Below, piece after piece: positions 1 to 10,132 of a stretch of DNA of 64,000 bases. The notes below the pieces were generated by a model. That model worked only from the letters and a program-made list of their open reading frames with translations, was not told where the DNA came from and searched no databases. The position numbers and the translations under genes were made by a program. Positions within the stretch are counted from its first letter, which is position 1; each line of letters begins with the position of its first letter. The DNA lies in contig CANDJC010000001.1 of assembly GCA_947384955.1 (NCBI GenBank), positions 62,001 through 126,000 on the forward strand. The letters run 5' to 3'. Source of the stretch: an uncultured Eubacterium sp. (GTDB lineage Bacteria > Bacillota > Clostridia > Lachnospirales > Lachnospiraceae).

Positions 1-1
1 T

Positions 2-289
2 TTTAAAAGAAAGAAACTTTTTTACGATTTTCGACATCCCTGTAATGACGTAATTCGAGAAATTTGTAAGGGTGTATTTAAATTGCTTAATGTGGACTGC
101 CAAAGTATTCAGGAAATAGATGAGAATTTAGGCAGATATGAAGAGCCGGTATATCCATGTATAATACGTGTGCTTGGGCTTCAATGGGGCAATGACAATT
201 TGAGAAAAGACGGATATAAATTAACAGATGGTAAGATGGATTTTAAAGAATATTATAGAGAGTATCTATATTGGAGTTTTGGTATATAG
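2..289 (+). CDS. C-terminal fragment of a WcbI-like polysaccharide biosynthesis protein (partial)
   Basis: The reading frame is open from the left edge of the window and ends at 289, so only the last 95 residues are seen and the start lies outside. The pattern 'RHPCNDVIREI' followed about 35 residues later by 'YPCIIRVLGL' resembles the end of the WcbI family, proteins of capsule and glycan loci that were suggested to be acyl or sulfate transferases. The assignment rests on a short stretch and is tentative. The next gene begins 377 bases downstream, after a terminator. Confidence 0.45.
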   Translation, partial: FKRKKLFYDFRHPCNDVIREICKGVFKLLNVDCQSIQEIDENLGRYEEPVYPCIIRVLGLQWGNDNLRKDGYKLTDGKMDFKEYYREYLYWSFGI

Positions 290-476
290 CCGTTTAGAAA
301 TAGAGAAAAAATAGCGAATAACAGAGGAGATACCCAATCTAAATGGCATTCTATGTTTAATGTGCTTTGTACGATACGAATAGGGTATTGAAATAAAAAG
401 AGAACTTTGAAAGCTGCTATTAAGAATTTTATGCATATACCGATATAGATTAAGAGTATAAAAAGTAAAAAGGCCA

Positions 477-626
477 GGAAGGTCAGGTTTGAATCATGGA
501 AGATAATATGTTGGTAAAGGAAATAATATAATTTAATAAATTAGCGTATTTTAACAGGCGGATGAGCCAGATTTGTTAAAATATGTATAAGAGCTGATAA
601 TGGTGTATGATCGTATCAGCTTTTTT
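477..626 (+). promoter_or_regulatory. Conserved leader element, copy A
   Basis: This part of the 290-666 gap shares ordered blocks with the leader at 13489-13602. GGAAGGTCAG is at 477-486, AATCATGGAAGATAA at 492-506, then comes a looser T-rich block and a terminator hairpin at 593-626. Each copy lies 40 to 70 bases before the first gene of a glycan gene run. Both hold a tiny possible ORF beginning Met-Glu-Asp; here it has 11 codons from the ATG at 496. A leader with attenuation or antitermination is inferred. I see no clear promoter in 290-476. Confidence 0.5.
593..626 (+). terminator. Intrinsic terminator hairpin before the 667 gene
   Basis: GCTGATA at 593-599 pairs with TATCAGC at 614-620, followed by six T. 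It may end the upstream WcbI-like transcript or act as an attenuator in the leader of the gene at 667; the matching hairpin at 13563 favours the second role. Confidence 0.6.
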
Positions 627-666
627 GACGTTCAAAATTGTTATCGGATCGGCAGGGAGATAAATT

Positions 667-3229
667 ATGATAAGGTTTTGTGATAAGGAAATATGCTGTG
701 CAGCATTAAACGAGCTGAACTGGCAGCAGATGCTGGATTATTTTTTGGACTGGCATATGGATGAGAAAGTATATATTTTAGATGAAAACGGAAAGTTTAT
801 CGGGAGCGTTAATTATAATGCGCTTTTTGGAGTTAAAGCATCGAATGCCATTCATATGGAATATATAGATTTAGATGAAAATAAAAAAATCTGCGTCGTA
901 ACAGATTATGTGATTTTAGATAAAACAATATGGGAAAAGGGACGTGAGTATTTCCGAATATGTCCAGGAGGACTTCTTCCGGTTGTAGATAATGAGAATC
1001 AGCTGGTTTGCTTTGCATGGAATGATGATGAAGCAAACAGGGAAATCCGAATGCTGGATGAACTGATGGATTGTGACAATGCATTAGATTTTCGGACTGT
1101 ATATCCTGAGGCTGATTGCGTGACCATTCAAGGCTGTAATGAACTGGCGTATTATTTTGTCCAGTATTTAAAACAGTCTGGGATACCAGTTAATTTATCT
1201 GGAGATTTATGGGATGAATTAAGCATAAGTGAAAATGCGGAAGTACCAGATTATAGGAATTTAATAGTTTATGCAGAAGGGTGTGCAGATATTCAGAAAG
1301 AAAAAGGATTGAGAAAGAGTGTTTCTCCTGAATTTGAGTGCATTGACCGGATTTATGAAGAAAATATTATGAATGGGAATATAAAAGATGCCGATGGATC
1401 TTTTGATGAGTTTCTGAAGCGGGTAAAGGGAAGGCAGATTGGGATTGATGGAATAGAAAATATATCACTGGATGCTTATGATTTGCTGGTGGGATATGGG
1501 CTGGATATATGCTGTTTTGTTTCTGACAGACCGGATTTGACAGGAAAAGAGCTATTTGGAAAAAAAATTTTAACCCAGGCAGAAGTAATGGAAGAAATAG
1601 AAGATTTTGTGTTTGTATATCCTCAGGCAAGATATAGTGCGTGGGGGGGGGGCAGGGATTGATTTCTGCCATTATTGCGGATATAAAAGAAATGAGAGAT
1701 GTTTTTTGCTGCAAGACTATACAGAGATTCCCCAAAACGGATATCTGAATATTCTAATGAGAACATTAAAAGAAACGGAAAACAGACTCATTCTGATGGG
1801 AGACTTCTGGCTGTGCCTGAAGCTGGGACAGATTTTGTCAATGAGCGATGAAAGAATGCGAGCAAGGATATGTTATTATGATGTATTGAATGTGCATAGA
1901 GAAAAGAGAGAAGAACTGAGATGGATAAGCAAGGAGGAAGTGTCGGCAAATGATACGTGTCTGCTGCTGCTTCCAGGGTATTATGGGCGGTATGCGGATG
2001 TCGAAGAAAGCCGTCAATACAGGGACAGTGTAAAAGAAAAATATTTACAGACAGCCAGTCGTTACAGTGTGGCAAATGTGATTGATTATCCTGTAGAAAA
2101 TGCAGTTTTTATGGATGCAGGTAAGCCGTTTGATAAGATGGATTCTGATATAAAAGTAAAAGGAATTGTTCTGGGCTCAATTGAGGACCATAGCGGAAAT
2201 GTTTTTTTTCGGGGGCTGTTAGATGCTCATCCTGAAATTCTCATGATGAGTTATAATTATCTGAATGAAAATTTGTTTAGTATATGTATTAGACTGTCAG
2301 TGGAGAAAAAAGAAAATATTCTGTCGTTACTTTGGAGGTTTTATGGTGAAGAGAGTCAGTATCATGGTGAGGATGGATGGGGCAAAGCAGAGATAAAAAA
2401 ATTTAATGATATCATGGAAGAATTGATGTCTGTAAAAGACAGATTTACTTCACAGGAACTGTTTATTATGGTTCATATCGCATATGCCAGGGTTTGGATG
2501 AAGAATATAGTCGATATTTCAGATATGATTATATATTGGGAGCCGCATAATATGTCTAGAGAAAATTTAGAGAATTATGCAGTATGGCTTAGCGGTATGG
2601 ATATAATGGGGAATATTATAAACGTTGTACGAAATTCTTATGTTCGGAGGGGTTCGGATTTTAAGGATTTAGTGAAAAAAGGATGGTCACATGGTTTTAA
2701 TCAGAGTGCTTTTGTAAGGTCGCTGGTATATATGGAACCTAGAAAGAAAAAATATATTGGATGGAAAAGAATAACTGTCAGATTTGAAGATTTGAAATGT
2801 AATCCCAGGAAGGAACTAATGCGTATATGTGAGAAGTGGGGGATTAGGTGGTCTGATACACTGCTTGAAACTACACACAATGGAGAACGGGAGTTTTATA
2901 ATCAGCAAGTCACAGGTTTTGATTTAGCGCCAGTGTACCGGACATATGAAGAATACTATTCAGCGTTTGACCGCTTTCGGATCATGCTGATTACAGGGCC
3001 TTGGTTAAAGAAGAATGGATATCCATATGTAAGCAGCCTTGAGTTCAGCAGAAGAGAGTTACAGGAAATGTATGAAAAAGAATTTCGTTTTGAAAAAAAT
3101 TTTATATTTTCTTTATTAGAAGATAGAATAAAAATTAGAAATCTAGTGCAAAAACAAATAAGTCGTGATTTGTGGAAAGTACGCAGAGATGAAATAATGG
3201 AAAAAATTTCGCTGGAGGAAAAAGGATAG
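667..3229 (+). CDS. Phase-variable CBS/Rossmann/sulfotransferase-like protein, out of frame at poly-G
   Basis: Two frames, 667-1662 and a second ending at 3229, join across a run of 10 G at 1643-1652. With 9 G they make one protein of 853 residues whose joined stretch matches the paralog at 3274 without gaps, so this copy reads as OFF. The first 135 residues look like a CBS-type pair ('YILDENGKFIGSV', 'LLPVVDNENQLVCFAW'). Rossmann-like segments follow. A sulfotransferase-like domain starts near residue 499 ('VLGSIEDHSGNVFFRGLLDA') and continues to 'VRFEDLKCNP' near residue 702. Start: ATG after AGGGAGA. It probably transfers sulfate or another group from a 3'-phosphonucleotide donor to a glycan; the substrate is unknown. 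Confidence 0.72.
1643..1652 (+). repeat. Poly-G tract (10 G), contingency switch
   Basis: Ten consecutive G lie inside the codons for Trp-Gly-Gly. Tract length sets the frame: 9 G links the upstream frame to the downstream one, while 10 G gives a stop eight bases past the tract (1660-1662). This is typical of slipped-strand phase variation. Confidence 0.8.
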
Positions 3230-3273
3230 GGGTTAATTGAGAAATTTAGGTTGTTAGAAGAGGAGAAGGTTGT

Positions 3274-5859
3274 ATGATAAGGTTCTGCGATAAAGAAATA
3301 TGCTGTGTATTGGAAAATGAATTAGACTGGCAGCAGATGTTGGATTATTTTTTGGACTGGCATACAGAGGAGAAAATATATATTATAGATGAAACGGGAA
3401 AGTATGTTGGAAGCGTTGATTACAATGCTCTTTTCGGGATTGTTCCAGAAAAAGAAAAAGCCGTTCATGTGGAGAGCATGGTTCTGGAGGGGAATAAAAA
3501 CATATGTATTGTAAAAGATTATCTAAGTTTAGATAAGACTATATGGGAAAATGGACACAAGTATTTTCAAAAATGTCCATTTAGGCTTCTTCCCGTTCTT
3601 GATGAAGAGCAGCATCTGATTTGTTTTGCATGGAAACAGGGAACTTCGCATGCTGGATGAGATGATGGAGAAAAACAATGTTTTGAATTTTAAAAATGTG
3701 TGTCCAGAAGTTGATTGTGTGACAATATATGGATTTAATGAGCTGGCTTATCATTTTGCCGGATACTTAAAAAAGATAGGGATGGCTGTCACTGTAATAG
3801 GAGAATTGTGGGAAAGAGTATTTGATATCGAAGAAGAATTAAAGGTGCCAGATTTTAGAAATTTTATAATTTATGGAGAAGGATGTATAGCTAAGCAAGA
3901 AGAAAAGGATTTAAGGAATAGTGTTTCTGCAGAATTTGAGTGTATTGACCGGGTTTATGAAGAAAATATTATAAGGGGTATTATAGAGGATGCTGATGGA
4001 ACTTTTCAGGATTTTTTAGAAAGGATGAGGGGAAAACAAATCATAATCTGCGGAACAGGAACGGATGCGTTGGATGCGTATGATTTGCTGTTAGATAATG
4101 GATTGGATATATTCTGTTTTGCTTCGGGAAATTTGACAGGAACAAGCCATAGTCTGTTTGGCAAAAGAATCTTGAAAAGAACAGAGGCAGTAGAAAGTGT
4201 ACGAGAACCTGTATTTGTGGAACCACGTTCTCAGTATAGCGCATGGGGTTTTGGAGAAGTAGATGAATTTCATTATATGGGATATAAGAGGAATGAGAGT
4301 TATTTTTTGCTGCGTGATTATACTGAAGTTCCGAAGAATGGTTTTTTTCATATACTGAGCTATGTGATTGAAAAAACACTGTTGAAGCTGGTATTGATGG
4401 GGGATTATTGGCTGTGTTTAAAATTGGCTGAAATTATAAAGAAAGTACATAAAAATATTCATGAAAGAATTGTTTATTGTGATATATTAAATGAACATTA
4501 AGAAAAGAAAGAAGGGCTTACGTGGATTAGTGAAGATGGAATGCGGGAGGATGATATTTGTTTAATGCTGCTGCCAGGATATATAGGCCGTTTTGCTGAT
4601 AGCGTAGGCAGTAAATCTTATAGAAAAGTTATAGAAGAGTTATAGAAGAGAAATATATAAAGCAGGTAGGAAAAAAACATATTGTCAGGGTGGTGGACTA
4701 TCCAGTAGAAAATGTAATTTTTATGGGGGGGGGTATACAGGCGCTTCCTGATATCAATTTTGTAAAATTGAAAGTGAAAAGAATAGTATTAGGGTCGATT
4801 GAAGGCCATAGTGGGAATATGTTTTTCAGGGGACTCTTGGATAGTCATCCAGAAATATTGATGATGGGGTATAATTATTTGAACGAAAACCTTTATTTTA
4901 TATGTATAAGGCTGGCAATGGAGAGAAAGGAAAATATTTTGCCATTGCTCTGGTCATTATATAATAATGAGAGTCATTATCATGGGGAAGATGGATGGAA
5001 AGAGCCAAGGATAAAGAAATTTAACCAAAGTATGGAAGAATTAATGACTGATAGGGAAATATTTACGTCACAGGAATTATTTAATATGATACACATTGCT
5101 TATGCGAAGGCATGGGGAAAAGATATTAAAAATATTTCGGATATGATCATATATTGGGAACCGCATGATATGCCAAGAGAAGAACTGGAAGAGTATGCAG
5201 TATGGCTTGGAAGAACAGAAATTCCTGGAAATATTATTCAAGTGGTGCGTGATATCTGTAAGCAAAGAGGATCTGAATTAAGGGATATATTGAGATTTGG
5301 ATGGTATTCAGGTTTGACGTATGGCATTTATAAATATACATGGGCATATTCAGACTACAGGAAGAAGGAATATGCTGGCTGGGAAAGGAAAGTAGTAAAA
5401 TTTGAAAGCTTAAAGTGTAATCCTCAAAAAGAATTACTGGATATTTGCAATGAGTGGGAAATCGCCTGGTCTGATACACTGCTTGAGACAACAAAAAATG
5501 GGCATAAAGAGCTTTATCTAGATAAGATTACCGATTTCGATTTGGCACCAGTATATAGAACATATGAAGAATATTATTCATCTTTTGATCGTTTACGTAT
5601 TATGCTGATTAATGGGCCGCGGCAAAAGAAATACGGATATCCTTATGTAAGCAGTATGGATTTTAGCCGGAGAGAGTTGCAAGAAATGTTTCAGAAAGAT
5701 TTTCGGTTTGAGAAGGAATTGAGATATGAGTGGAATGATGATAGAAAGAAGATGAAGGATAGGGTGAAAGAAATGATAAACTGGAACTTATGGAAGGTTC
5801 GAAGAGAAGAGATTATGGAAGAGAAGCATTGCTATGAGAAAAATAGTATATATCATTGA
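3274..5859 (+). pseudogene. Decayed paralog of the 667 CBS/Rossmann/sulfotransferase-like gene
   Basis: It is homologous along its whole length to the gene at 667, beginning with the same 'MIRFCDKEICC' after a good GAGGAGAAGG site. At least three lesions break it. A 14-base deletion relative to the 667 copy follows base 3633. An in-frame TAA lies at 4499-4501, where the paralog has Arg. An 11-base tandem duplication lies at 4629-4650, and removing one unit restores 'KVIEEKYIKQ'. The last part, 4690-5859, is an open 389-residue frame carrying the whole sulfotransferase-like domain and a 9-G tract. It could be expressed only if a new start arose, so it is best seen as a dying duplicate or a sequence reservoir for its neighbour. 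Confidence 0.75.
4725..4733 (+). repeat. Poly-G tract (9 G) in the decayed paralog
   Basis: Nine G encode Gly-Gly-Gly and are in frame with the sulfotransferase-like domain downstream. The tract is at a different place from that of the 667 paralog, which has ATGGATGCAGG here. Confidence 0.7.
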
Positions 5860-5941
5860 GATTTGAAATAATAAGATGATTTTCAGATGTTTTAAGTTTT
5901 TGGACAGGCTGAATTTTGAGGAAAGTTTTTGAGGTAATTAT

Positions 5942-6283
5942 GTGATAAGAATAATTAGAAAAATGATACAAAAAGAATGTGTTAAATCCGTAGTGATGGA
6001 ATTTATAAGGGAGATATCAATAGATAGGGAAAGAAAATTAATAGTAGCAGGAAAGTGCTGTAATATAAAAACTGCAGTCAGGTTATTAAAGCGTGCTGGA
6101 ATGAATTGTATAGAAATTCATACAGAAGAGGATTATAAGGATTATATAGAAAGAAACAAAGAAATAAATGCTTCACAAAAAATATTTTATTTGCTGCTGA
6201 GTCCAGACTATAAAAACTGGCTAGCTACGCTTAAAAAGTATGGGGTTGACAGAAAGAATATTGTTATTTTATCAGTATGGTGA
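5942..6283 (+). CDS. Small Rossmann-like protein
   Basis: A 113-residue protein with a GTG start after GGTAAT. Residues 30-60 ('RKLIVAGKCCNIKTAVRLLK' and on) have the beta-loop-alpha pattern of the Rossmann module fused to many enzymes in this island, here standing alone and with a poor glycine motif. No catalytic motif is visible. It lies 82 bases after the decayed sulfotransferase-like gene and 16 bases before a glycosyltransferase-like gene in the same direction, so it is probably co-transcribed with the latter. It could be a remnant of a larger enzyme or a partner subunit. Confidence 0.5.
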   Translation: MIRIIRKMIQKECVKSVVMEFIREISIDRERKLIVAGKCCNIKTAVRLLKRAGMNCIEIHTEEDYKDYIERNKEINASQKIFYLLLSPDYKNWLATLKKYGVDRKNIVILSVW

Positions 6284-6299
6284 GTAGGAGTGATATATT

Positions 6300-7559
6300 T
6301 TGAGAGTTGTAGTCGTCGATTTAAATGCACAAAAGGCTGGAGAAAAAAATATCAGGATGTTTTACCTATCATTAGCAGAAGAATTCGAGACATTATATTA
6401 TGGACCGGGTTATTCAACAGAAAGTGAATTACAGGAGGGAATTGCAGCTTATATTGCGCGTCAGGGAGATATAGATGCAGTATTTGTAAACCGCTGGATA
6501 TTTGAAGGTGCAGTGGACTGGGAATTTGGTGGTGTGAAGGCTGCTTATGCAATGCATCGTGCAGTTACACCATTTTACAATGTAGTGGAAACAATTAGAT
6601 ATTGTCAGGTAATTGTAGACGAGTTGTTTCAAATGGAGGATATGATAAGACTATTGTGTTGGAATGATGATACTATCAGTTTGTCTGTCCGTTCCTGGAA
6701 ATTATTAAAAGCGTGTTTGGAAGCAGGGTTTTATCTGATTGGACAGAATGAGCAGTTAGCATGGAACGGCAATCGAGATATAGAGTTTGGCGGAGTACCT
6801 GTGACAAGCCGTTATTATAACCTTGTCTGTAAATATCGGAAGCAAGTTATTACTTGCAGTTTTGATGCTGTTTCTGCTTACGATTTTTATTTTAAACCTT
6901 TGGAAAAGCGTAAATATGATGGGGTTGTTCCAGGAAATATTGAAAAGTTTCGTTATCCGAGACGATATCAGGTATATAAAATTTTAAAGAACACATCCTT
7001 CTTAATTTGGGACAAATCTTTTTCTCGAACATTGCAGTATAAATATTTTAGAGATAAATTGAAAAATGTACATTATGAGCGCTGGCAGGATAAAGTGTTA
7101 GATGTAGTTTTTAGAGTGAACGCTTTAGTTCCCAGCTATGTGCCAATGGAAAAGATAGCTTTATTCAGGGAAAATTATGCTGAATCACTGCATCAGTCTA
7201 AGATAGCATATTTTGAAGGTACGGATGCAGATACAGTTGTATGCAAGTTTTTTGAAATACCAGCGGCCGGATGTTTGATGGCAGGAAGTATGCCTAAGGG
7301 AGCGGATGTAATGGGTTTTAAAGATAAATATAATGTAATTGAAGCAAAACCTGAAAAGATGCCACAAGTAATGAACATGCTGCTGGAAAATCCCGAAAAA
7401 ATGCAGAAGATTGCCTTGCGCGGGCAGCAGCTAGTGATAAAAAAACATACTATCAGCTGTCGTATAAAAAATGTGAAATCTGCATTAGAAACAATAAAGA
7501 AAGGAGAATTTGCAGGCTCACATTATGATAATGGCGATTTTGTGATAGAAAGGGAATGA
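6300..7559 (+). CDS. Putative glycosyltransferase, CgeB-like C-terminus
   Basis: A 419-residue protein with TTG start at 6300 after TAGGAGTG. The end of the protein has the layout of CgeB/GT1-type glycosyltransferases: 'SKIAYFEGTDADT', then 'KFFEIPAAGCLMAG' near residues 315-330, which is where these enzymes recognise the donor nucleotide sugar, then a closing helix. The N-terminal half is divergent, with an early beta strand 'MRVVVVDLNA'. It is not membrane-bound. Its 3' end overlaps the alternative start of the amidotransferase gene. It probably adds the sugar made by the genes that follow; the specificity is unknown. Confidence 0.6.
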   Translation: MRVVVVDLNAQKAGEKNIRMFYLSLAEEFETLYYGPGYSTESELQEGIAAYIARQGDIDAVFVNRWIFEGAVDWEFGGVKAAYAMHRAVTPFYNVVETIRYCQVIVDELFQMEDMIRLLCWNDDTISLSVRSWKLLKACLEAGFYLIGQNEQLAWNGNRDIEFGGVPVTSRYYNLVCKYRKQVITCSFDAVSAYDFYFKPLEKRKYDGVVPGNIEKFRYPRRYQVYKILKNTSFLIWDKSFSRTLQYKYFRDKLKNVHYERWQDKVLDVVFRVNALVPSYVPMEKIALFRENYAESLHQSKIAYFEGTDADTVVCKFFEIPAAGCLMAGSMPKGADVMGFKDKYNVIEAKPEKMPQVMNMLLENPEKMQKIALRGQQLVIKKHTISCRIKNVKSALETIKKGEFAGSHYDNGDFVIERE

Positions 7560-7582
7560 TATATAGTCAGGGAGGAAGAAAT

Positions 7583-8749
7583 ATGACTTTAGAAGTGGTT
7601 AAGGGAGGAAGGACATTAAAACTTTGTAGGAGATGTATTTATGATGAGACTGTTTCAGGTATTAGTTTTGACGAAGAGGGAGTATGCAATTACTGCCGCA
7701 TGATGGAAGGATTTAAGGAGAAATATAAGACAGGTACTCCTGAAGGAGAGGCTGAATTGCAAAGAATTCTGGAACAAGTAAAGGAGGATGGAAAAGGAAA
7801 GAAATATGACTGTATTGTTGGTGTATCTGGAGGCACTGATTCCAGCTATCTGCTGGTAAAGTTAAAAGAATGGGGGCTTAGGCCGTTAGCAGTACATTTA
7901 GATAATACATGGAACACTGCAATTGCAACAGAAAATATAAAGGTGTTGTTAGATGCACTTGACATAGATTTATATACGCATGTTGTGGATAATAGAGAAA
8001 TGGATGATATTTACAAATCCTTTTTGAAAGCGGGAGTTCCTGAGCTTGATGCAGCAGTTGATATTGGTATTTTGGAATTGCTGGATCGTACAGCTGCAAA
8101 GTTTAACATAAGATATATTTTTGAAGGACATTCATATGCTACAGAAGGTATTTCTCCTTTGAATGACGCTTATTTTGATGGAAAATATATTAAAGATATT
8201 CATAATAAGTTTGGTACAGTGCCTATGAAAACATATCCATTATTAACATTCTGGCATTTTATGAAGTGGATATTTGTGAAAAGAATTAAGCGCATTCGTC
8301 CATTTTGGTATATTAATTACTGTAAAGAAGATGCACAGAAATATTTAGAAGAACATTATGGATGGAAAAATTACGGAGGACACCATCTGGAAAATCGAAT
8401 TAGCCAGTTCCGTTATTCATGGTATGATTATAAGAAATTTGGCTTGGATATACGAAATGTCAGTCTGGCGGCAGCAGTTCGTTCTGGATTTAAGGACAGG
8501 GAGGAAGCAATACAGGAATATTTTTATCAAGAGCCTTATTTGGAAGAACATGTTTTAGATTATGTAAAAGAACGATTGAATTATACAGACGAAGATTTAG
8601 AAAACATTTTAAAATCCGAAAAAAAGAGATATACAGATTATAAAACATATAAAAAATATTTTAGAATGTTAAAACCAGTATTCTATTTATGCATGAAAGC
8701 TAATCTTGTGGCAGAGAGTTTTTATGTAAAATATACTAGCAAAGACTAA
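7583..8749 (+). CDS. N-acetyl-sugar amidotransferase (WbpG/PseA-type)
   Basis: A 388-residue PP-loop ATP pyrophosphatase with 'CRRCIYDETVSG' and a Cys pair ('GVCNYC') at the N-terminus, then the PP-loop 'GVSGGTDSSYLL' near residue 80. The family (WbpG, PseA, LegG-like) turns an N-acetyl group on a nucleotide sugar into an acetamidino group using ammonia from a HisH/HisF-like pair, and that pair follows directly here. Start chosen: ATG 7583 after GGAGGAAG; an upstream in-frame start at 7556 overlaps the previous gene. The gap to the HisH-like gene is only 9 bases. An acetamidino sugar as end product is strongly suggested, but its skeleton is not. Confidence 0.85.
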   Translation: MTLEVVKGGRTLKLCRRCIYDETVSGISFDEEGVCNYCRMMEGFKEKYKTGTPEGEAELQRILEQVKEDGKGKKYDCIVGVSGGTDSSYLLVKLKEWGLRPLAVHLDNTWNTAIATENIKVLLDALDIDLYTHVVDNREMDDIYKSFLKAGVPELDAAVDIGILELLDRTAAKFNIRYIFEGHSYATEGISPLNDAYFDGKYIKDIHNKFGTVPMKTYPLLTFWHFMKWIFVKRIKRIRPFWYINYCKEDAQKYLEEHYGWKNYGGHHLENRISQFRYSWYDYKKFGLDIRNVSLAAAVRSGFKDREEAIQEYFYQEPYLEEHVLDYVKERLNYTDEDLENILKSEKKRYTDYKTYKKYFRMLKPVFYLCMKANLVAESFYVKYTSKD

Positions 8750-8758
8750 GGTGAAAAA

Positions 8759-9364
8759 ATGATTGTAATTGCAGATTATGGATTAGGAAATCTTGGGTCT
8801 ATACAGAATATGTTTAAAAAGATTGGTGCAGATGCAGTTGTTTCGTCAGAACGGGGAACACTGGAGGCGGCAGATAAAATTATACTGCCAGGTGTTGGAA
8901 AATTTGATGCAGGTATGACAGGATTAAGAGAGAGGGACCTTTTGGAAGTTCTTAATCGAAAGGTTATGGATGATAAAATTCCTGTCTTAGGAATTTGCCT
9001 TGGAATGCAGCTTTTAACGAATGGAAGTGATGAGGGAAGATTACCGGGTTTGGGATGGATAGATGGATATGCACATCATTTTGATCTGGATGAAGGATAT
9101 AAGATTCCGCATATGGGATGGAACAAAGTAAAAATAACTAATAAAAATGAGTTAACCGAAGGAATGGATGAAACAGATAAATTTTATTTTGTACACTCTT
9201 ATTATGTGAGAACAAAAGATAAAGCAGATATGTTTTTAGCTACTGAATATGGAATAGAATTTGCTTCTGGTATATTTCACGGCAATATATTTGGTGTACA
9301 GTTTCATCCAGAAAAAAGCCACAGATATGGAATGAAATTATTAAAAAAATTTGCAGAATTGTAG
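8759..9364 (+). CDS. hisH: HisH-like glutamine amidotransferase subunit
   Basis: A 201-residue class I glutaminase. The nucleophile is Cys80 in 'LGICLGMQLL', and the catalytic His-Glu pair is in 'GVQFHPEKSH' near the end. It resembles HisH of histidine synthesis, but no other his genes are near. With the adjoining HisF-like and PP-loop genes it forms the trio known from Pseudomonas O-antigen (WbpG-HisH2-HisF2) and Campylobacter flagellar loci, where it supplies ammonia to the sugar amidotransferase. Full length for the family; ATG start. Confidence 0.88.
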   Translation: MIVIADYGLGNLGSIQNMFKKIGADAVVSSERGTLEAADKIILPGVGKFDAGMTGLRERDLLEVLNRKVMDDKIPVLGICLGMQLLTNGSDEGRLPGLGWIDGYAHHFDLDEGYKIPHMGWNKVKITNKNELTEGMDETDKFYFVHSYYVRTKDKADMFLATEYGIEFASGIFHGNIFGVQFHPEKSHRYGMKLLKKFAEL

Positions 9365-10129
9365 GTGATAAAAGTGCTGGAAAATCGCGTTATTCCATGT
9401 TTGCAGCTGCTGGATAATTCTTTGGTTAAAACCGTAAAGTTCAGAAAATATGAATATATTGGAGATCCATTAAACACATGCAGAATATTTAATGAACTAG
9501 AAGTAGACGAAATGCTGCTTCTCGATATTCGTGCAACTGTATCCAAAAAACCCATTGATTTTAATTATTTGCAAGCTCTGGCAAATGAATGTTTTATGCC
9601 ATTAGCCTATGGTGGCGGTATAAAGACAGTGGAAGATGCCCGGCAGTTATTCCGGATAGGATTTGAGAAGATTGTTATTAATAGCGCTTTTTATAGAAAT
9701 ATAAATCTTGTAAAGCAGATAGCGGAAACTTTTGGAACACAAAGTATTATTGCATCAGTTGATGTAAAGAAAGATTTTATTGGAACGTATCATGCATATT
9801 CTAATAGTGGACATAAAAAGGAAAGAGGAGAGGTTATTGGCTGGATGCAAGAATTGCAGAAGGAGGGTGTAGGTGAAATATTACTTACAGATATAGCAAG
9901 AGAGGGCACGTGGTCAGGTTTTGATATACCATTTATTAGAAAGGTAACTCAGCAGCTGAAAATACCAGTAATTGTTCATGGTGGAGCGGGCTGTGCTAAT
10001 GATATTGAGGATGCAGTAAATTGTGGGGGAGCATCTGCAGTTGCATTAGGGAATATGGTTGTTTTTCAACAAAAAGATATGGGAGTGCTAATCAATTATA
10101 AAAAAGATTATGATTTTAAGGGGAGATAA
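9365..10129 (+). CDS. hisF: HisF-like cyclase subunit for sugar amidation
   Basis: A 254-residue TIM-barrel protein of the HisF family. 'RVIPCLQLLDN' opens the barrel where true HisF has Asp after 'IPCLD'; a change here is usual for the sugar-amidating paralogs. Phosphate-binding stretches 'AYGGGIK' and 'VHGGAG' are present. The start directly follows the hisH-like stop. GTG 9365 is given; GTG 9374, with AGGTGA upstream, is an equal choice. In this setting it channels ammonia to the amidotransferase and need not make histidine precursors. Confidence 0.85.
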   Translation: MIKVLENRVIPCLQLLDNSLVKTVKFRKYEYIGDPLNTCRIFNELEVDEMLLLDIRATVSKKPIDFNYLQALANECFMPLAYGGGIKTVEDARQLFRIGFEKIVINSAFYRNINLVKQIAETFGTQSIIASVDVKKDFIGTYHAYSNSGHKKERGEVIGWMQELQKEGVGEILLTDIAREGTWSGFDIPFIRKVTQQLKIPVIVHGGAGCANDIEDAVNCGGASAVALGNMVVFQQKDMGVLINYKKDYDFKGR

Positions 10130-10132
10130 TAG

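Noticed and set aside
8759..10129. Histidine biosynthesis genes
   Set aside because: HisH/HisF-like genes directly follow a sugar amidotransferase and no other his genes occur; this trio is known from glycan loci.
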